In this document: in pieces, positions 20,863 through 29,292 of the stretch | How positions within the stretch are numbered: the stretch's first letter is position 1 | Layout of the letters: the number at the start of each line of letters is the position of its first letter | DNA from: CAZWSX01 sp964636985 | GTDB taxonomy: Bacteria; Planctomycetota; Planctomycetia; Pirellulales; Pirellulaceae | Assembly (NCBI GenBank): GCA_964636985.1 | Contig: CAZWSX010000013.1 | Location: forward strand, 130,342-194,341 | DNA: 64,000 nucleotides | Reading direction: 5' to 3' | Made by a program: the position numbers and the translations under genes | The notes under the pieces: model-generated | Database searches by the model: none | What the model was told of the DNA's origin: nothing | What the model saw: only the letters and a program-made list of their open reading frames with translations

Positions 20863-21405
20863 TTGCGTCTGGAGTGTTGCGTGCAAAATGCAAACGACGA
20901 TGGCAGGTGGTCGAAGACCCACATCCTGCTCTGTGACCTGACTCACTGTGAGTTAAAGAGCAAGATCGCATGGCCCCCATTCGGCTTCATCGCGAAACAC
21001 TTGACATCGACTAAAGCTGGCAACTGGCGGCAGGCCGCGAATTTGATTAAGGCAATTCGAGAATGGAATGATGACCTGGGAGCCGTGATCGTTCAACTGA
21101 CTCAAACATGTTTATTGCAATGCGCCCAGGATGGGTACCTGGCGGCCTGGCAAAAAATCGTCGACGAGTTGCAAGCCGAAAAAGGGATCGTGTTTGTGCA
21201 CGAACACAATCTGCAAGGCATGTGGAATGCCTGCATCGATAAGCGCTATCCGGTTACAGCACGATCGATGAGGGTCGGGGCCGAAGTCATTGCAAATCTC
21301 CAAGCCTCGGGAATTACCGTGCTCCCATACAAGAAACGAACCGACTTGGTGTTGGCTATTGCGAGGCACCTGCAGGAAATGCAAGGCGGCGCTCGCGAAG
21401 CCTGA
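20863..21405 (+). CDS. hypothetical protein, unrecognised
   Basis: 180 codons from a TTG nine bases after the preceding stop codon. No ATG lies near the start, so the true start may be further in. The composition is less GC-rich than that of its neighbours and cysteine-rich in the first half. Features include a repeated amphipathic pattern (AANLIKAIREW, AWQKIVDELQAEKGIVFVHEH) and an alternating alpha/beta look near the end (GITVLPYKKRTDLVLAIARHL). No family was recognised. It could be a decayed or transferred gene. Confidence 0.5.
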   Translation: MRLECCVQNANDDGRWSKTHILLCDLTHCELKSKIAWPPFGFIAKHLTSTKAGNWRQAANLIKAIREWNDDLGAVIVQLTQTCLLQCAQDGYLAAWQKIVDELQAEKGIVFVHEHNLQGMWNACIDKRYPVTARSMRVGAEVIANLQASGITVLPYKKRTDLVLAIARHLQEMQGGAREA

Positions 21406-21493
21406 CCCTTCGGAAAGATAGCCACTTGATCTATACTAGAGTCTAGAGCGACGACGCTCGCCATCAGTTCCGCACGCACCAGGCCACCTCCCC

Positions 21494-22306
21494 ATGGACT
21501 ATTTCGACCCCCACATCCACATGGTTTCGCGGATCACCGACGACTACGAAACGTTGGCCCGCATGGGGTGCGTCGGGATGAGCGAACCAGCCTTCTGGGC
21601 AGGCTTCGACCGCGGCAGTGCCGAGAGCTTTCGCGATTACTTCCGCCAGCTCACCGAAGTCGAACCCAAGCGGGCGGCCAACTACGGTATCCAGCACTAC
21701 ACGTGGCTCTGCATCAACGCCAAGGAAGCCGAAAACGTCCAGCTCTCGCGAGAAGTGATCGCGCTGATCCCCGAGTTTCTGAATTGCCCCAACGTGCTGG
21801 GAATCGGCGAGATCGGGCTCAACAAGAACACCAAGAACGAATCGACCATCTTCCTGGAGCACATGGAACTGGCGATTAAGCACCAGCAGCAAATCCTGAT
21901 TCACACGCCCCACTTGGAAGATAAGTACCAAGGGACGCGGATGATTCTCGATATGCTGATGGGCGACAAGCGAATCGACCGCAGCCGCGTGTTGGTCGAC
22001 CACGTCGAAGAACACACCGTCCGCCCCGTGCTGGAAGCTGGCTTCTGGGCCGGCATGACCCTCTATCCCGTCAGCAAATGCACTCCGCAGCGGGCCTGCG
22101 ACATCGTCGAGCGCTACGGGGCTGAACGATTGCTCGTGAACTCAGCCGGAGACTGGGGACCCTCCAAGCCAACCGCCGTCCCCGACTTCATCTTCGAAAT
22201 GCGCCGCCGCGGCCACGCCGAAAGCTTGATCAAGCAGGTCGTCTACGACAACCCGCTCAAGTTCTTCTCACAAAGCAAGAACTTCAAGTTCAAACCGAGG
22301 GGCTAG
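21494..22306 (+). CDS. TatD-like metal-dependent hydrolase
   Basis: 270 residues. It begins MDYFDPHIHMVSR, the metal-binding HxH motif. Other expected ligands are GEIGLN (Glu), LIHTPH (His), DHVEEHT and a late NSAGDWGPS carrying the Asp. This is the amidohydrolase TIM-barrel layout of the TatD/EboB-like group. The biochemical role of this branch is not established. A double-hairpin repeat starts five bases after the stop. Confidence 0.88.
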   Translation: MDYFDPHIHMVSRITDDYETLARMGCVGMSEPAFWAGFDRGSAESFRDYFRQLTEVEPKRAANYGIQHYTWLCINAKEAENVQLSREVIALIPEFLNCPNVLGIGEIGLNKNTKNESTIFLEHMELAIKHQQQILIHTPHLEDKYQGTRMILDMLMGDKRIDRSRVLVDHVEEHTVRPVLEAGFWAGMTLYPVSKCTPQRACDIVERYGAERLLVNSAGDWGPSKPTAVPDFIFEMRRRGHAESLIKQVVYDNPLKFFSQSKNFKFKPRG

Positions 22307-22310
22307 AAAA

Positions 22311-22513
22311 GTAGGCCGGACAATCCTGTCCGGCGAGAGTGGACTTCGCCTTTTCCAAAGACCTAAGAGCGATCGAAAATCAGCTCTCTTGACTGCTCCC
22401 AAAACAAGAGCCGCACTACGCACAGACAGGATTGTCTGTGCTACTTCTTAGAGGCCACCTCAACCTACCTCCTCCTCATCTCCGGTCCCTCCGGGTCTCC
22501 GCGGTGAATCTCC
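22311..22513. repeat. composite double-hairpin repeat, copy 2 (split)
   Basis: GCCGGACA/TGTCCGGC at 22315-22334 and GCACAGACA/TGTCTGTGC at 22420-22441. TTAGAGGCCACCT follows, then a tail TCTCCGGTCCCTCCGGGTCT with CCGCGGTGAATC. The same parts occur in the copy at 41014-41132. Here the two hairpins lie further apart and the first is inverted relative to the second. Confidence 0.8.
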
Positions 22514-22524
22514 TCCTACGCGCG

Positions 22525-22556
22525 CAAAAAACCGGCCGAGCGAAAATCGCCCGGCC
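22525..22556 (-). terminator. intrinsic terminator, minus strand
   Basis: A 9-bp stem (one mismatch) with an AAAAT loop at 22534-22556 is followed, on the minus strand, by GGTTTTTT. It probably ends the transcript of the DUF4142 gene, about 300 bp upstream. Confidence 0.7.
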
Positions 22557-22855
22557 AATTCGACGAGATGCTTGAAGAGTTATAAAAGTCCATTCGGGGG
22601 AAGTGCCCTCGGATGTTGGTTCGGTTCAGGCAATTCCGTACTCTCCTCCGGTGCACGGTATTGTCTAAACAATCCAACGAGCCGCTGACAATCTTCCCGC
22701 GAATGGCACCAACTCGGCATTTTTCGAACTCGCCGAGTTGGGACGGGCTCTTAAGGAGCCCAACGTTACCTGGCCGCGACAATAAATCGTTGTGCCTTGC
22801 AGAAGCACTGCGGATTACTTCATGGCGGTCAGGTGTTCCTGCATGTTCCTTGTTG

Positions 22856-23497
22856 TTACTTGTTCGACGCTCGATCCGCCTTGGCCAGGTTCTTCATCAA
22901 CTGCTTGGCATGGTCGAGGTGCTTTTGCGCCGTCGATTGCCCTTCCTTCAGAACCGCAGCCAGTTCGGGCGAGGCATGGCGTTCCAACACTTTCAGTTCA
23001 TTGACCATCCCCATATGAGCGGCAATTTGCATGCCGACATAGCAGTCGTCAAACTCCTGACCGCTCTTCTGTCCTAGTTCGCGTCGTGCACTAGCCAGGC
23101 ATTCATCGGCCAGTTCGCGTTTGATTTGCATGTGCACTTGATCATGCGAATCGCCTTGCGGTTTGGCTGCATCCGTGCGTGGCGGAGTAGCCGACGATTC
23201 GGCACGCGCCGATGTATCGCGATTGCGGAATTCGTTACCGCCAAACTTGGTCAGCTGGCTCATGAACTTTGTATGATCCTGCTCCAACTGTTGGGCAAAC
23301 GATTTCACTTCCTGATTGCTCGATTTTTCCTCGGCAATCTTCGCCACTGCAATTTCGTTTTGATTGGCCAGCGTCAGGCACGCGGCGATGTGGTCGTCAA
23401 GCTTTTGATGAGAGGGGTTGGCCCGGTTCTGGGCATCTTGTGCGATGGCAATTCCACAAACTGCCACCAGGCTTAGGGCCATTGCGAACATCTTCAT
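22856..23497 (-). CDS. DUF4142 secreted protein
   Basis: 213 residues from the ATG at 23497, which has AGGAG nine bases upstream. The frame is open for 62 more codons but that part is not convincing. A signal peptide (MKMFAMALSLVAVCGIAIAQ) is followed by a helical DUF4142 domain: DDHIAACLTLANQNEIAVAK, SSNQEVKSFAQQLEQDHTKF, then a polar insert, and finally ELKVLERHASPELAAVLKEG. DUF4142 proteins are periplasmic four-helix bundles related to ferritin-like folds, often in stress or extracytoplasmic gene groups. It is the left end of a small stress-type island. Confidence 0.88.
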   Translation of the reverse strand: MKMFAMALSLVAVCGIAIAQDAQNRANPSHQKLDDHIAACLTLANQNEIAVAKIAEEKSSNQEVKSFAQQLEQDHTKFMSQLTKFGGNEFRNRDTSARAESSATPPRTDAAKPQGDSHDQVHMQIKRELADECLASARRELGQKSGQEFDDCYVGMQIAAHMGMVNELKVLERHASPELAAVLKEGQSTAQKHLDHAKQLMKNLAKADRASNK

Positions 23498-23840
23498 GAC
23501 TCGAACTCCTGACAAAGAAACGGTGAGACAAGTCCCCGATGGGGTCGCAAAGGATGTGCCGAAGGAGTGGACTGGATGAATTGCAATGTCGCCTCCAAAA
23601 ATCCGCGAATTGAGCCGTTGTGAAAATCTCACGTGCACGAATTGGTGGTTGCCATGAGCACAGCAAGACGTTTCGACGGACAACGAGTGCTCAAGGAAAG
23701 CAGCGGTCGTTGTCTCAATGGAAACGGCCTCGCCAAATCTTCACGGTTCCGGAGCCGCATCAAGTGATCTCATGCTGCGCCATGACACTCAAAGCAATTG
23801 CAATGCCAAGCCGCACAGTGACGAACAGGTGAGTGTGCAC

Positions 23841-23880
23841 AAAAAAAGAATGCGGCTCTTGTTCTTCCAAACAAGGCCGC
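23841..23880 (-). terminator. intrinsic terminator, minus strand
   Basis: Arms GCGGCTCTTGTT (23852-23863) and AACAAGGCCGC (23870-23880) pair around a short loop. On the minus strand the hairpin is followed by TTCTTTTTTT. It lies 50 bp after the stop of the glycine-zipper protein gene. Confidence 0.75.
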
Positions 23881-23930
23881 ACCTTTAGGCGACTGTTATT
23901 AAAGAGTCGCCAACTTTCAATTCCTTCGCG

Positions 23931-24449
23931 CTAAGCGCTTGCCGATACTTCGCTGCCGGTCGAAATCGACTCACCCTTCTCTTGGCTCATGATGTCGCGC
24001 ACAGTCGATGCTTCGTCGCTGTCGTCAGCATGAACCGAGATCAGAATCTTCCCTTCTTTCACGCGCTGCTCGTATTGTTGCGCTTCGTACTCCGAGACCC
24101 CCATTCCAGCGAGGCCCCCAGTGATTCCGCCGAGCGTTCCGCCTACGGCCAATCCCGATAGAGCGGCCATGATCGGACCAGCGGCAATCAGTGGTCCAAG
24201 CCCTGGTATTGCAAGCGTCCCAATACCCGCGAGCCAGCCCACCGCGCCACCTAGAATAGCGCCCGTTCCGGCACCCATTGCCGCTCCTTCTGGGGCCTTT
24301 GTCGAATCTTTCACGGCCAGTTCTCGGTTCCCAAATGTGTCGGAGTGAAGCACCGAGATTTGGTTTCGCGGAAACCCAGCCCGTTGCAAGTGGTTGAGAA
24401 TCCGAACCGCATGGGTGCCATCGTTGGCCAGGCAAAATACGCTATACAT
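23931..24449 (-). CDS. glycine-zipper stress-type membrane protein
   Basis: 172 residues. The N-terminus MYSVFCLANDGTHAVRILNH resembles the nucleotide-like alpha/beta start of general stress protein 17M-type domains (SVLHSDTFGN follows). The middle is a long glycine-zipper hydrophobic region (GAGTGAILGGAVGWLAGIGT to GGTLGGITGGLAGMG), enough for two membrane helices. The end, VKEGKILISVHADDSDEAS, resembles proteins that sense or modulate stress. The function is unknown; it sits with DUF4142 and BON genes on the same strand. Confidence 0.8.
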   Translation of the reverse strand: MYSVFCLANDGTHAVRILNHLQRAGFPRNQISVLHSDTFGNRELAVKDSTKAPEGAAMGAGTGAILGGAVGWLAGIGTLAIPGLGPLIAAGPIMAALSGLAVGGTLGGITGGLAGMGVSEYEAQQYEQRVKEGKILISVHADDSDEASTVRDIMSQEKGESISTGSEVSASA

Positions 24450-24506
24450 GATTCGTTCCTTTCGACGTGACTTCTCTTAAAAACATGCTGAATAAAGTAA
24501 GTCGAG

Positions 24507-25001
24507 CTAGTTTTTCACTTCCAGCTCGCTTGTGACCTTGTCGGCCCCCGCGACATTCTTGGCGATTTTCTCAATCGTTGCTTTCTCTTCGTCGTTTTCG
24601 ACTGGCCCTCGGAGGGTCACCTGACCTTTAGAAGTGATGATCTTGCAGTTGCGAGCGTTCACCGACATTCCATCCGTCGCCAAGACCTGCTTGCGAATGT
24701 CGGCCGTGATCTTCACGTCGCTCGAGTTCTCGTCTTGATCGATGGGCGTCTTCGCACCACTGTCGCGATCCCGCACGTTGACGCCGGTGTTGTTCGGCTC
24801 CGTACGAGTCGAAGTCGAGTCGTTGCGAGGCACGCCACCAGGCGACTCGATCGCCCCGCCAGCAGGAGCAGCCGACGAATCGACTGGCCGCGGTGCGGAC
24901 GTGCTAGGCGGATTATTGCCAGTGGGAAGCGGTGTGGTACTCGTGTCGGGAACGCAGCCCGCCAGCGCAACCGCCAATACGGTAAGGCTGAGATAGCGCA
25001 T
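24507..25001 (-). CDS. BON-domain lipoprotein
   Basis: 164 residues. A lipoprotein signal ends LAVALAGC (lipobox). A Pro/Ser/Thr-rich linker of about 75 residues follows, then a C-terminal BON domain: ITADIRKQVLATDGMSVNAR, ITSKGQVTLRGPVENDEEK, and DKVTSELEVKN at the very end. BON domains bind phospholipid or peptidoglycan-proximal surfaces and are common in osmotic-stress proteins such as OsmY. It would be anchored in a membrane facing the periplasm. It is the first gene of the minus-strand stress-like run. Confidence 0.92.
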   Translation of the reverse strand: MRYLSLTVLAVALAGCVPDTSTTPLPTGNNPPSTSAPRPVDSSAAPAGGAIESPGGVPRNDSTSTRTEPNNTGVNVRDRDSGAKTPIDQDENSSDVKITADIRKQVLATDGMSVNARNCKIITSKGQVTLRGPVENDEEKATIEKIAKNVAGADKVTSELEVKN

Positions 25002-25422
25002 GAACTTTCTCCTCGGATTGTTTTGTGGATGACGAGAGAGCAGGTCGCATATCGTGTGCCGACACCTGCATCGACCGCCACAAACTCATCCGATGTAGCG
25101 GCGAATCTCGCATCAACATCGAGACGATCGATGGAGATAAATAAACAGCGACGCTCTCATTTTCAAAACAAACAATTCGAAGGGCACTTAGTCGACATCG
25201 CAGTTCGTAGCAATCACAGCACGCCGAGCCTTCGAGTTGGCCGCTCAACGAACGCGTCGCACGAGAGCGTATCACCTGTTCCCCTAGCCGAAACCTAGCT
25301 CCGGCATTGCACCCTGTTCGGCTCCTCTCTTTCCCCTAACCGTGCGTTGGCCTCTTTGATTCGAATAGGCACGCTCTTTGCTTCGTCCATTCGCATCAAC
25401 CAACTTTCACGGAGAAACAATC
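25002..25422. other. 421-bp divergent intergenic region
   Basis: Separates the minus-strand BON gene from the plus-strand 41-residue peptide gene and should hold both promoters. The centre (25120-25190) is AT-rich compared with the surroundings. No ORF with coding character and no clear operator was recognised. Confidence 0.5.
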
Positions 25423-25548
25423 ATGGAAATGATCTTTGTCGATCCCGTTTTCGCCGCCATCGGCTACTCGATTCTCTACCTGTTGATGGGCGGAGGCCTG
25501 CTCGGCGCCATCGTCATCTTCCTCGTCGCCAAGATGCTGGGGCACTGA
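25423..25548 (+). CDS. 41-residue single-pass membrane peptide
   Basis: ATG at 25423 to TGA at 25546-25548. GGAG sits eight bases upstream of the ATG. The peptide begins MEMIFVDPVFAAIGYSILYL. It is almost entirely hydrophobic and ends VAKMLGH, so one membrane helix is expected with a short basic tail. It lies between the stress-type genes and topoisomerase IB on the plus strand. Too small for a family call; function unknown. Confidence 0.7.
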   Translation: MEMIFVDPVFAAIGYSILYLLMGGGLLGAIVIFLVAKMLGH

Positions 25549-25601
25549 TCCGGTAGAGCGAGTCGATGCTTCGGTAACTCTCCGTTCGCCCTGTGGCAGC
25601 C

Positions 25602-26720
25602 ATGACCCAGATTGTTTCCGAAGCCGTCGTACATCGCGTTCGCCTACGTTACGTCTCGGACGAGCAGCCCGGCTACTACCGTCGGGCGCAGAAGAACGGC
25701 TTTCGATACGAAGATGCCACGGGTCGCCGGATCAAAAATGCCAAGACCCTGGCGCGCATTAAGTCCCTCGTCATTCCACCTGCGTGGACCGACGTGTGGA
25801 TTTGCAAGTTCGCCGACGGCCATTTGCAGGCCGTCGGTCGCGACGCTCGCGGCCGCAAACAGTATCGCTACCATCCCCAGTTCCGCTTAAGGCGGGATGG
25901 AAAGAAATTCCAGCGGATCATTTCGTTCGGCCAGGCCTTGCCCCGCATTCGCAGCCGAGTTGCCCGTCACTTGCGCGGCGGCGATTCTCCCGAGGCCAAG
26001 CGAACCCAAGTGCTGGCGCTCGTGATTCGCCTGATGGACGTCTCCGGCATGCGCATCGGCAACAAAGAGTACGCCCGCAGCAATAACTCGTTCGGCCTCA
26101 CGACCCTCAAGAACCGCCACGTGAAGGTGAGCGGCCCGGACATTCGTTTTCACTTCCGCGGCAAGAGCGGCGTCGACCACGAAGTAACGCTTGCCGACCG
26201 TCGCCTGGCCAGGCTGATCCGCCGCTGCCAGGACCTCCCCGGCCAAGAACTCTTTCAATACCAGGACGAATCGGGGCATCGTCACAAGGTCGGCTCGAGC
26301 GATGTGAACGATTACCTCCGCGAGATCGCGGGCGACGACTTCACCGCCAAGGATTTCCGAACCTGGCGAGCCTCGGCCTTAGCCGTCCAAGAACTCCTGG
26401 CCCTCGGACGAGCCGAGACCGCCGCGCACGCCAAGCGGGAACTGAGTAAAGCGATCAAGGAAGTATCGACAGACCTCGGCAACACCGTCGCCGTTTGCCG
26501 AGCGTCGTACATCCACCCAGCCATTCTCGCTGCCTACGCCGATCGGAAATGGCCCGCCGCGCCGCGTGCGTCACGCACCTCGCGCGCTTCTTCCACCCGC
26601 CTTTCGCTGGCCGAGAAAGAGCTGCTCAAGTTGCTGAGTGCTCAAAACAAGGTCAAGAGAAAGTCGAAAAGGGGCCACCCGCAGAACGGACACAGACGGG
26701 CCCCTCGCAGGCCGCGATAG
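25602..26720 (+). CDS. DNA topoisomerase IB (poxvirus-like)
   Basis: 372 residues from the ATG at 25602; a GTG three codons upstream is possible. The N-terminal domain has GFRYEDATGRRI and IPPAWTDVWIC, standard for bacterial TopIB. The catalytic core has MRIGNKEYARSNNSFGLTTL (first active-site Arg), FHFRGKSG (Lys) and KDFRTWRASA (second Arg). The nucleophilic Tyr is in CRASYIHP. The basic tail after residue 320 may bind DNA. The enzyme relaxes supercoils by single-strand nicking. It is often found with stress genes, as here. Confidence 0.96.
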   Translation: MTQIVSEAVVHRVRLRYVSDEQPGYYRRAQKNGFRYEDATGRRIKNAKTLARIKSLVIPPAWTDVWICKFADGHLQAVGRDARGRKQYRYHPQFRLRRDGKKFQRIISFGQALPRIRSRVARHLRGGDSPEAKRTQVLALVIRLMDVSGMRIGNKEYARSNNSFGLTTLKNRHVKVSGPDIRFHFRGKSGVDHEVTLADRRLARLIRRCQDLPGQELFQYQDESGHRHKVGSSDVNDYLREIAGDDFTAKDFRTWRASALAVQELLALGRAETAAHAKRELSKAIKEVSTDLGNTVAVCRASYIHPAILAAYADRKWPAAPRASRTSRASSTRLSLAEKELLKLLSAQNKVKRKSKRGHPQNGHRRAPRRPR

Positions 26721-26840
26721 CCTTCCTGCTCCCCCAACGTTGAAATACTTGACTACGGCCGCTAGTCATGCAGAATTGCGCGAGTTCCGAAAACTTGCTG
26801 CAATCTGGTTCAAAACGAGCAATCGGCAGGCCCCAAACAT

Positions 26841-27752
26841 ATGTCGAGTATTCGTCAGTATTTCGATACAGATTTCGACTATGCATTGCGGGTCCATGCT
26901 GAGTATTCGGCTGCAACGCTACCGTGTACCGCGGCTGTTCTTTACGATGCGAACGCCGCCGCAGCGTTTTGCATCTTCTACTTCGAAGACGCAACCCTCA
27001 AACCTCAACAATTCAAGTCTTTCTTGGCAGCAGTCAAATACGGATCGACGCAGGTGAAATTCGAGGGAAAAGTGACGCTACCTACTCCACGAATTTTTCC
27101 GGGTAATTTGAAAGTCTACGATTCCAATCCTTTGCGCATCGAGTACCAGTTTTTTGGCGACCCTGCTTGGCGAGAGTTGCTGACCATAGGCGCAACTCGA
27201 AGAATGTTCATTTACGCCGAAACTGCGCTTACGGCGGCGGAAATCACGGATCTTCAAATAGCAGCCGTGGCTCTGGGATACGAGTTACAGTTCAGGGATG
27301 CCACCTACGCGCGCCAGCGTGCCTTAGGCGAAAAGCCCTTGGCTTTCATCAGTCACGATTCGAGAGATAAGGAGGCCATCGCTCGTCCTATCGCGCTCAA
27401 TCTTCAGCGAAAGCTATGTCCTGTTTGGTACGACGAGTTTTCCCTTCAACTCGGAAGCAACCTTCGGGCAAGCATTGAGCGAGGCCTTAAGGAGTGCAAG
27501 AAATGTGTACTGATCCTTAGTCCGAACTTCTTCAGCAATCGTGGGTGGGTTAAGAAGGAGTTTGAATCCATCTTTACTCGCGAGATCTTAGAAGACGCCA
27601 ATTTAGTACTGCCGATCTGGTGCGGCATCACTAAGCAAGACGTCTTCGACTACAGCCCGTCACTATTAAACGTAAAGGGCGTAGATTGGCACATCCTTGG
27701 AGAGGACGAAGTGTGCCGGCAAATCTATCTTGCCATCAACGATTCGACGTAA
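26841..27752 (+). CDS. TIR-domain protein with unassigned N-terminal half
   Basis: 303 residues. Residues 1-165 match nothing I recognise: soluble, alpha/beta looking, with aromatic clusters. Residues 166-300 are a bacterial TIR domain: LAFISHDSRDKEAIARPIA (beta-A and BB loop region), then VWYDEFSLQLGSNLRASIER with the WxxE motif (Trp196, Glu199), then KKCVLILSPNFFSNRGWVKKEF. Glu199 is where NAD-cleaving TIR enzymes carry the catalytic glutamate. The gene has lower GC than its neighbours and 16 bp separate it from the convergent DUF1501 gene. TIR enzymes of this type often act in anti-phage defence by depleting NAD or making cyclic ADP-ribose signals; here no partner gene is adjacent, so that role is inferred. 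Confidence 0.88.
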   Translation: MSSIRQYFDTDFDYALRVHAEYSAATLPCTAAVLYDANAAAAFCIFYFEDATLKPQQFKSFLAAVKYGSTQVKFEGKVTLPTPRIFPGNLKVYDSNPLRIEYQFFGDPAWRELLTIGATRRMFIYAETALTAAEITDLQIAAVALGYELQFRDATYARQRALGEKPLAFISHDSRDKEAIARPIALNLQRKLCPVWYDEFSLQLGSNLRASIERGLKECKKCVLILSPNFFSNRGWVKKEFESIFTREILEDANLVLPIWCGITKQDVFDYSPSLLNVKGVDWHILGEDEVCRQIYLAINDST

Positions 27753-27768
27753 ATGGGTCAGCACCTCC

Positions 27769-29244
27769 CTAGGCAATCAAATCCTTGATCACCTTGGCTG
27801 GCTCGACCCCCGTTAGCCTTTGATCGAGCCCCAAGTGGCGGTAGACGAACCGCTCGTGGTCGAAGCCCATCTGGTGCAGCACCGTGGCATGGAAGTCGTG
27901 AACGCTCAACGGATTCTCGACGATGTTGTACGAGAAATCGTCGGTCTTCCCGTAAATCGTCCCGCCTTTGGTGCCGCCGCCAGCCATCCACATCGTGAAG
28001 CATCGTGGGTGGTGGTCGCGGCCGTAGTTCGTCTTCGAAACGCCTCCTTGGCTGTAAATGGTGCGGCCGAATTCGCCACCCCAAATCACCAGCGTCGATT
28101 CGAACAAGCCGCGCTGCTTGAGGTCTTGAATCAGACCCCAGCACGGTTGGTCGACGTCGCGGCATTGGTCAGGCAACCGTCCCGCCACGTTAGCGTGCGT
28201 GTCCCAGTTGTTGTGATAAACCTGGACGAAGCGGACCCCTTGCTCCACGAGCCGCCGGCACAACAGCGCCGTATTGGCAAACGTGCCGGGCTTCTTGGCC
28301 TCCTCGCCATAAAGCTGGAACGTACTGGCCGGCTCAGTCGCCAAGTCGGTCAGCGCCGGCACGCTCGATTGCATGCGGAACGCGAGCTCGTAGTTCTTAA
28401 TCCGGTTTTGCGTTTCAACGTCGCCCGTCTTGGCGAGCGTCTTCTCGTTGAGGGCCTTGAGGCCGTCGAGCGTCTTGCGGCGGGTATCGCTCGTCACGCC
28501 GGGTGGGTTGTTGATGTACAGGATCGGATCGCCGGCGGAGCGGAACGAAACGCCCGTGTGTTCGCCCGGTAGATAACCCGATTGCCACAGCCGCGCGCTG
28601 ATCGCCTGGACCTGCTCGGTGTTGCTCGGCTTGGCGACCAGCACCACGAACGTCGGCAGATTATCGTTCAGCGAGCCCAGTCCGTACGACGCCCACGCGC
28701 CCAAACACGGCCGGCCCGTTACCTGGTTGCCCGTTTGCATGTACGTGATAGCCGGCTCGTGGTTGATCGCTTCGGTGTGCATGGTCCGCATGAAGACCAT
28801 GTCGTCGACCATCTTCGCCTTGTACGGCAGCAGCTCGCATAGCTCCATGCCGCATTGGCCGTGCTTCGTAAACGTGAACTTGCTCGGCGCAATCGGAAAG
28901 CGAGCCTGGCCCGACGTCATCGTCGTGAGCCGCTGTCCCATCCGGACCGACTCCGGCAAGTCCTTGTCGTACCAATCGTTCATTTGCGGCTTGGGGTCGA
29001 ACAAGTCCATCTGCGGCGGACCACCCACCATGTGCAGATAGATGATGTTCTTCACCTTGCCGGGGAAGTGCTGCTTGGAATTGCCGGCAGCACCCGGCAC
29101 CGACGAGGCTTCCGCGCCAAAGGCGGCGTTGCCCATCAACGATGCCAGCGCCGATGCCCCCAGCAAATGCCCGCCACGAGTAAAAAACTGACGCCGAGTT
29201 TCCAAGAGCGCGGCGTTCATCGATACGGGATCGAGTCGATTCAT
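27769..29244 (-). CDS. DUF1501 protein (sulfatase-fold, Tat-type signal)
   Basis: 491 residues. The N-terminus has ETRRQFFTRGGHLLGASALASL, an RR-containing leader that fits Tat export. The body shows NIIYLHMVGGPPQMDLFDPKP, PCLGAWASYGLGS, WDTHANV and WGGEFGRT, then GRDHHPRCFTMWMAGGG, all standard for DUF1501. The fold belongs to the alkaline phosphatase/sulfatase superfamily, but catalytic activity in this family is not established. It lies 48 bp after the DUF1549/DUF1553 gene; the pairing is a hallmark of planctomycetes and related phyla. Confidence 0.96.
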   Translation of the reverse strand: MNRLDPVSMNAALLETRRQFFTRGGHLLGASALASLMGNAAFGAEASSVPGAAGNSKQHFPGKVKNIIYLHMVGGPPQMDLFDPKPQMNDWYDKDLPESVRMGQRLTTMTSGQARFPIAPSKFTFTKHGQCGMELCELLPYKAKMVDDMVFMRTMHTEAINHEPAITYMQTGNQVTGRPCLGAWASYGLGSLNDNLPTFVVLVAKPSNTEQVQAISARLWQSGYLPGEHTGVSFRSAGDPILYINNPPGVTSDTRRKTLDGLKALNEKTLAKTGDVETQNRIKNYELAFRMQSSVPALTDLATEPASTFQLYGEEAKKPGTFANTALLCRRLVEQGVRFVQVYHNNWDTHANVAGRLPDQCRDVDQPCWGLIQDLKQRGLFESTLVIWGGEFGRTIYSQGGVSKTNYGRDHHPRCFTMWMAGGGTKGGTIYGKTDDFSYNIVENPLSVHDFHATVLHQMGFDHERFVYRHLGLDQRLTGVEPAKVIKDLIA

Positions 29245-29292
29245 CGTTTGTTCTCCGGTATACGCTACTGTGCCTTAGCGATGGGGCCGTGC

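Noticed and set aside
22516..22782. Minus-strand frame of 88 codons
   Set aside because: Overlaps a terminator hairpin at 22525-22556 and has no coding signal.
26653..26994. Minus-strand frame overlapping the TIR gene start
   Set aside because: Antisense to the end of topoisomerase IB and the start of the TIR gene; Arg-rich and motif-free.
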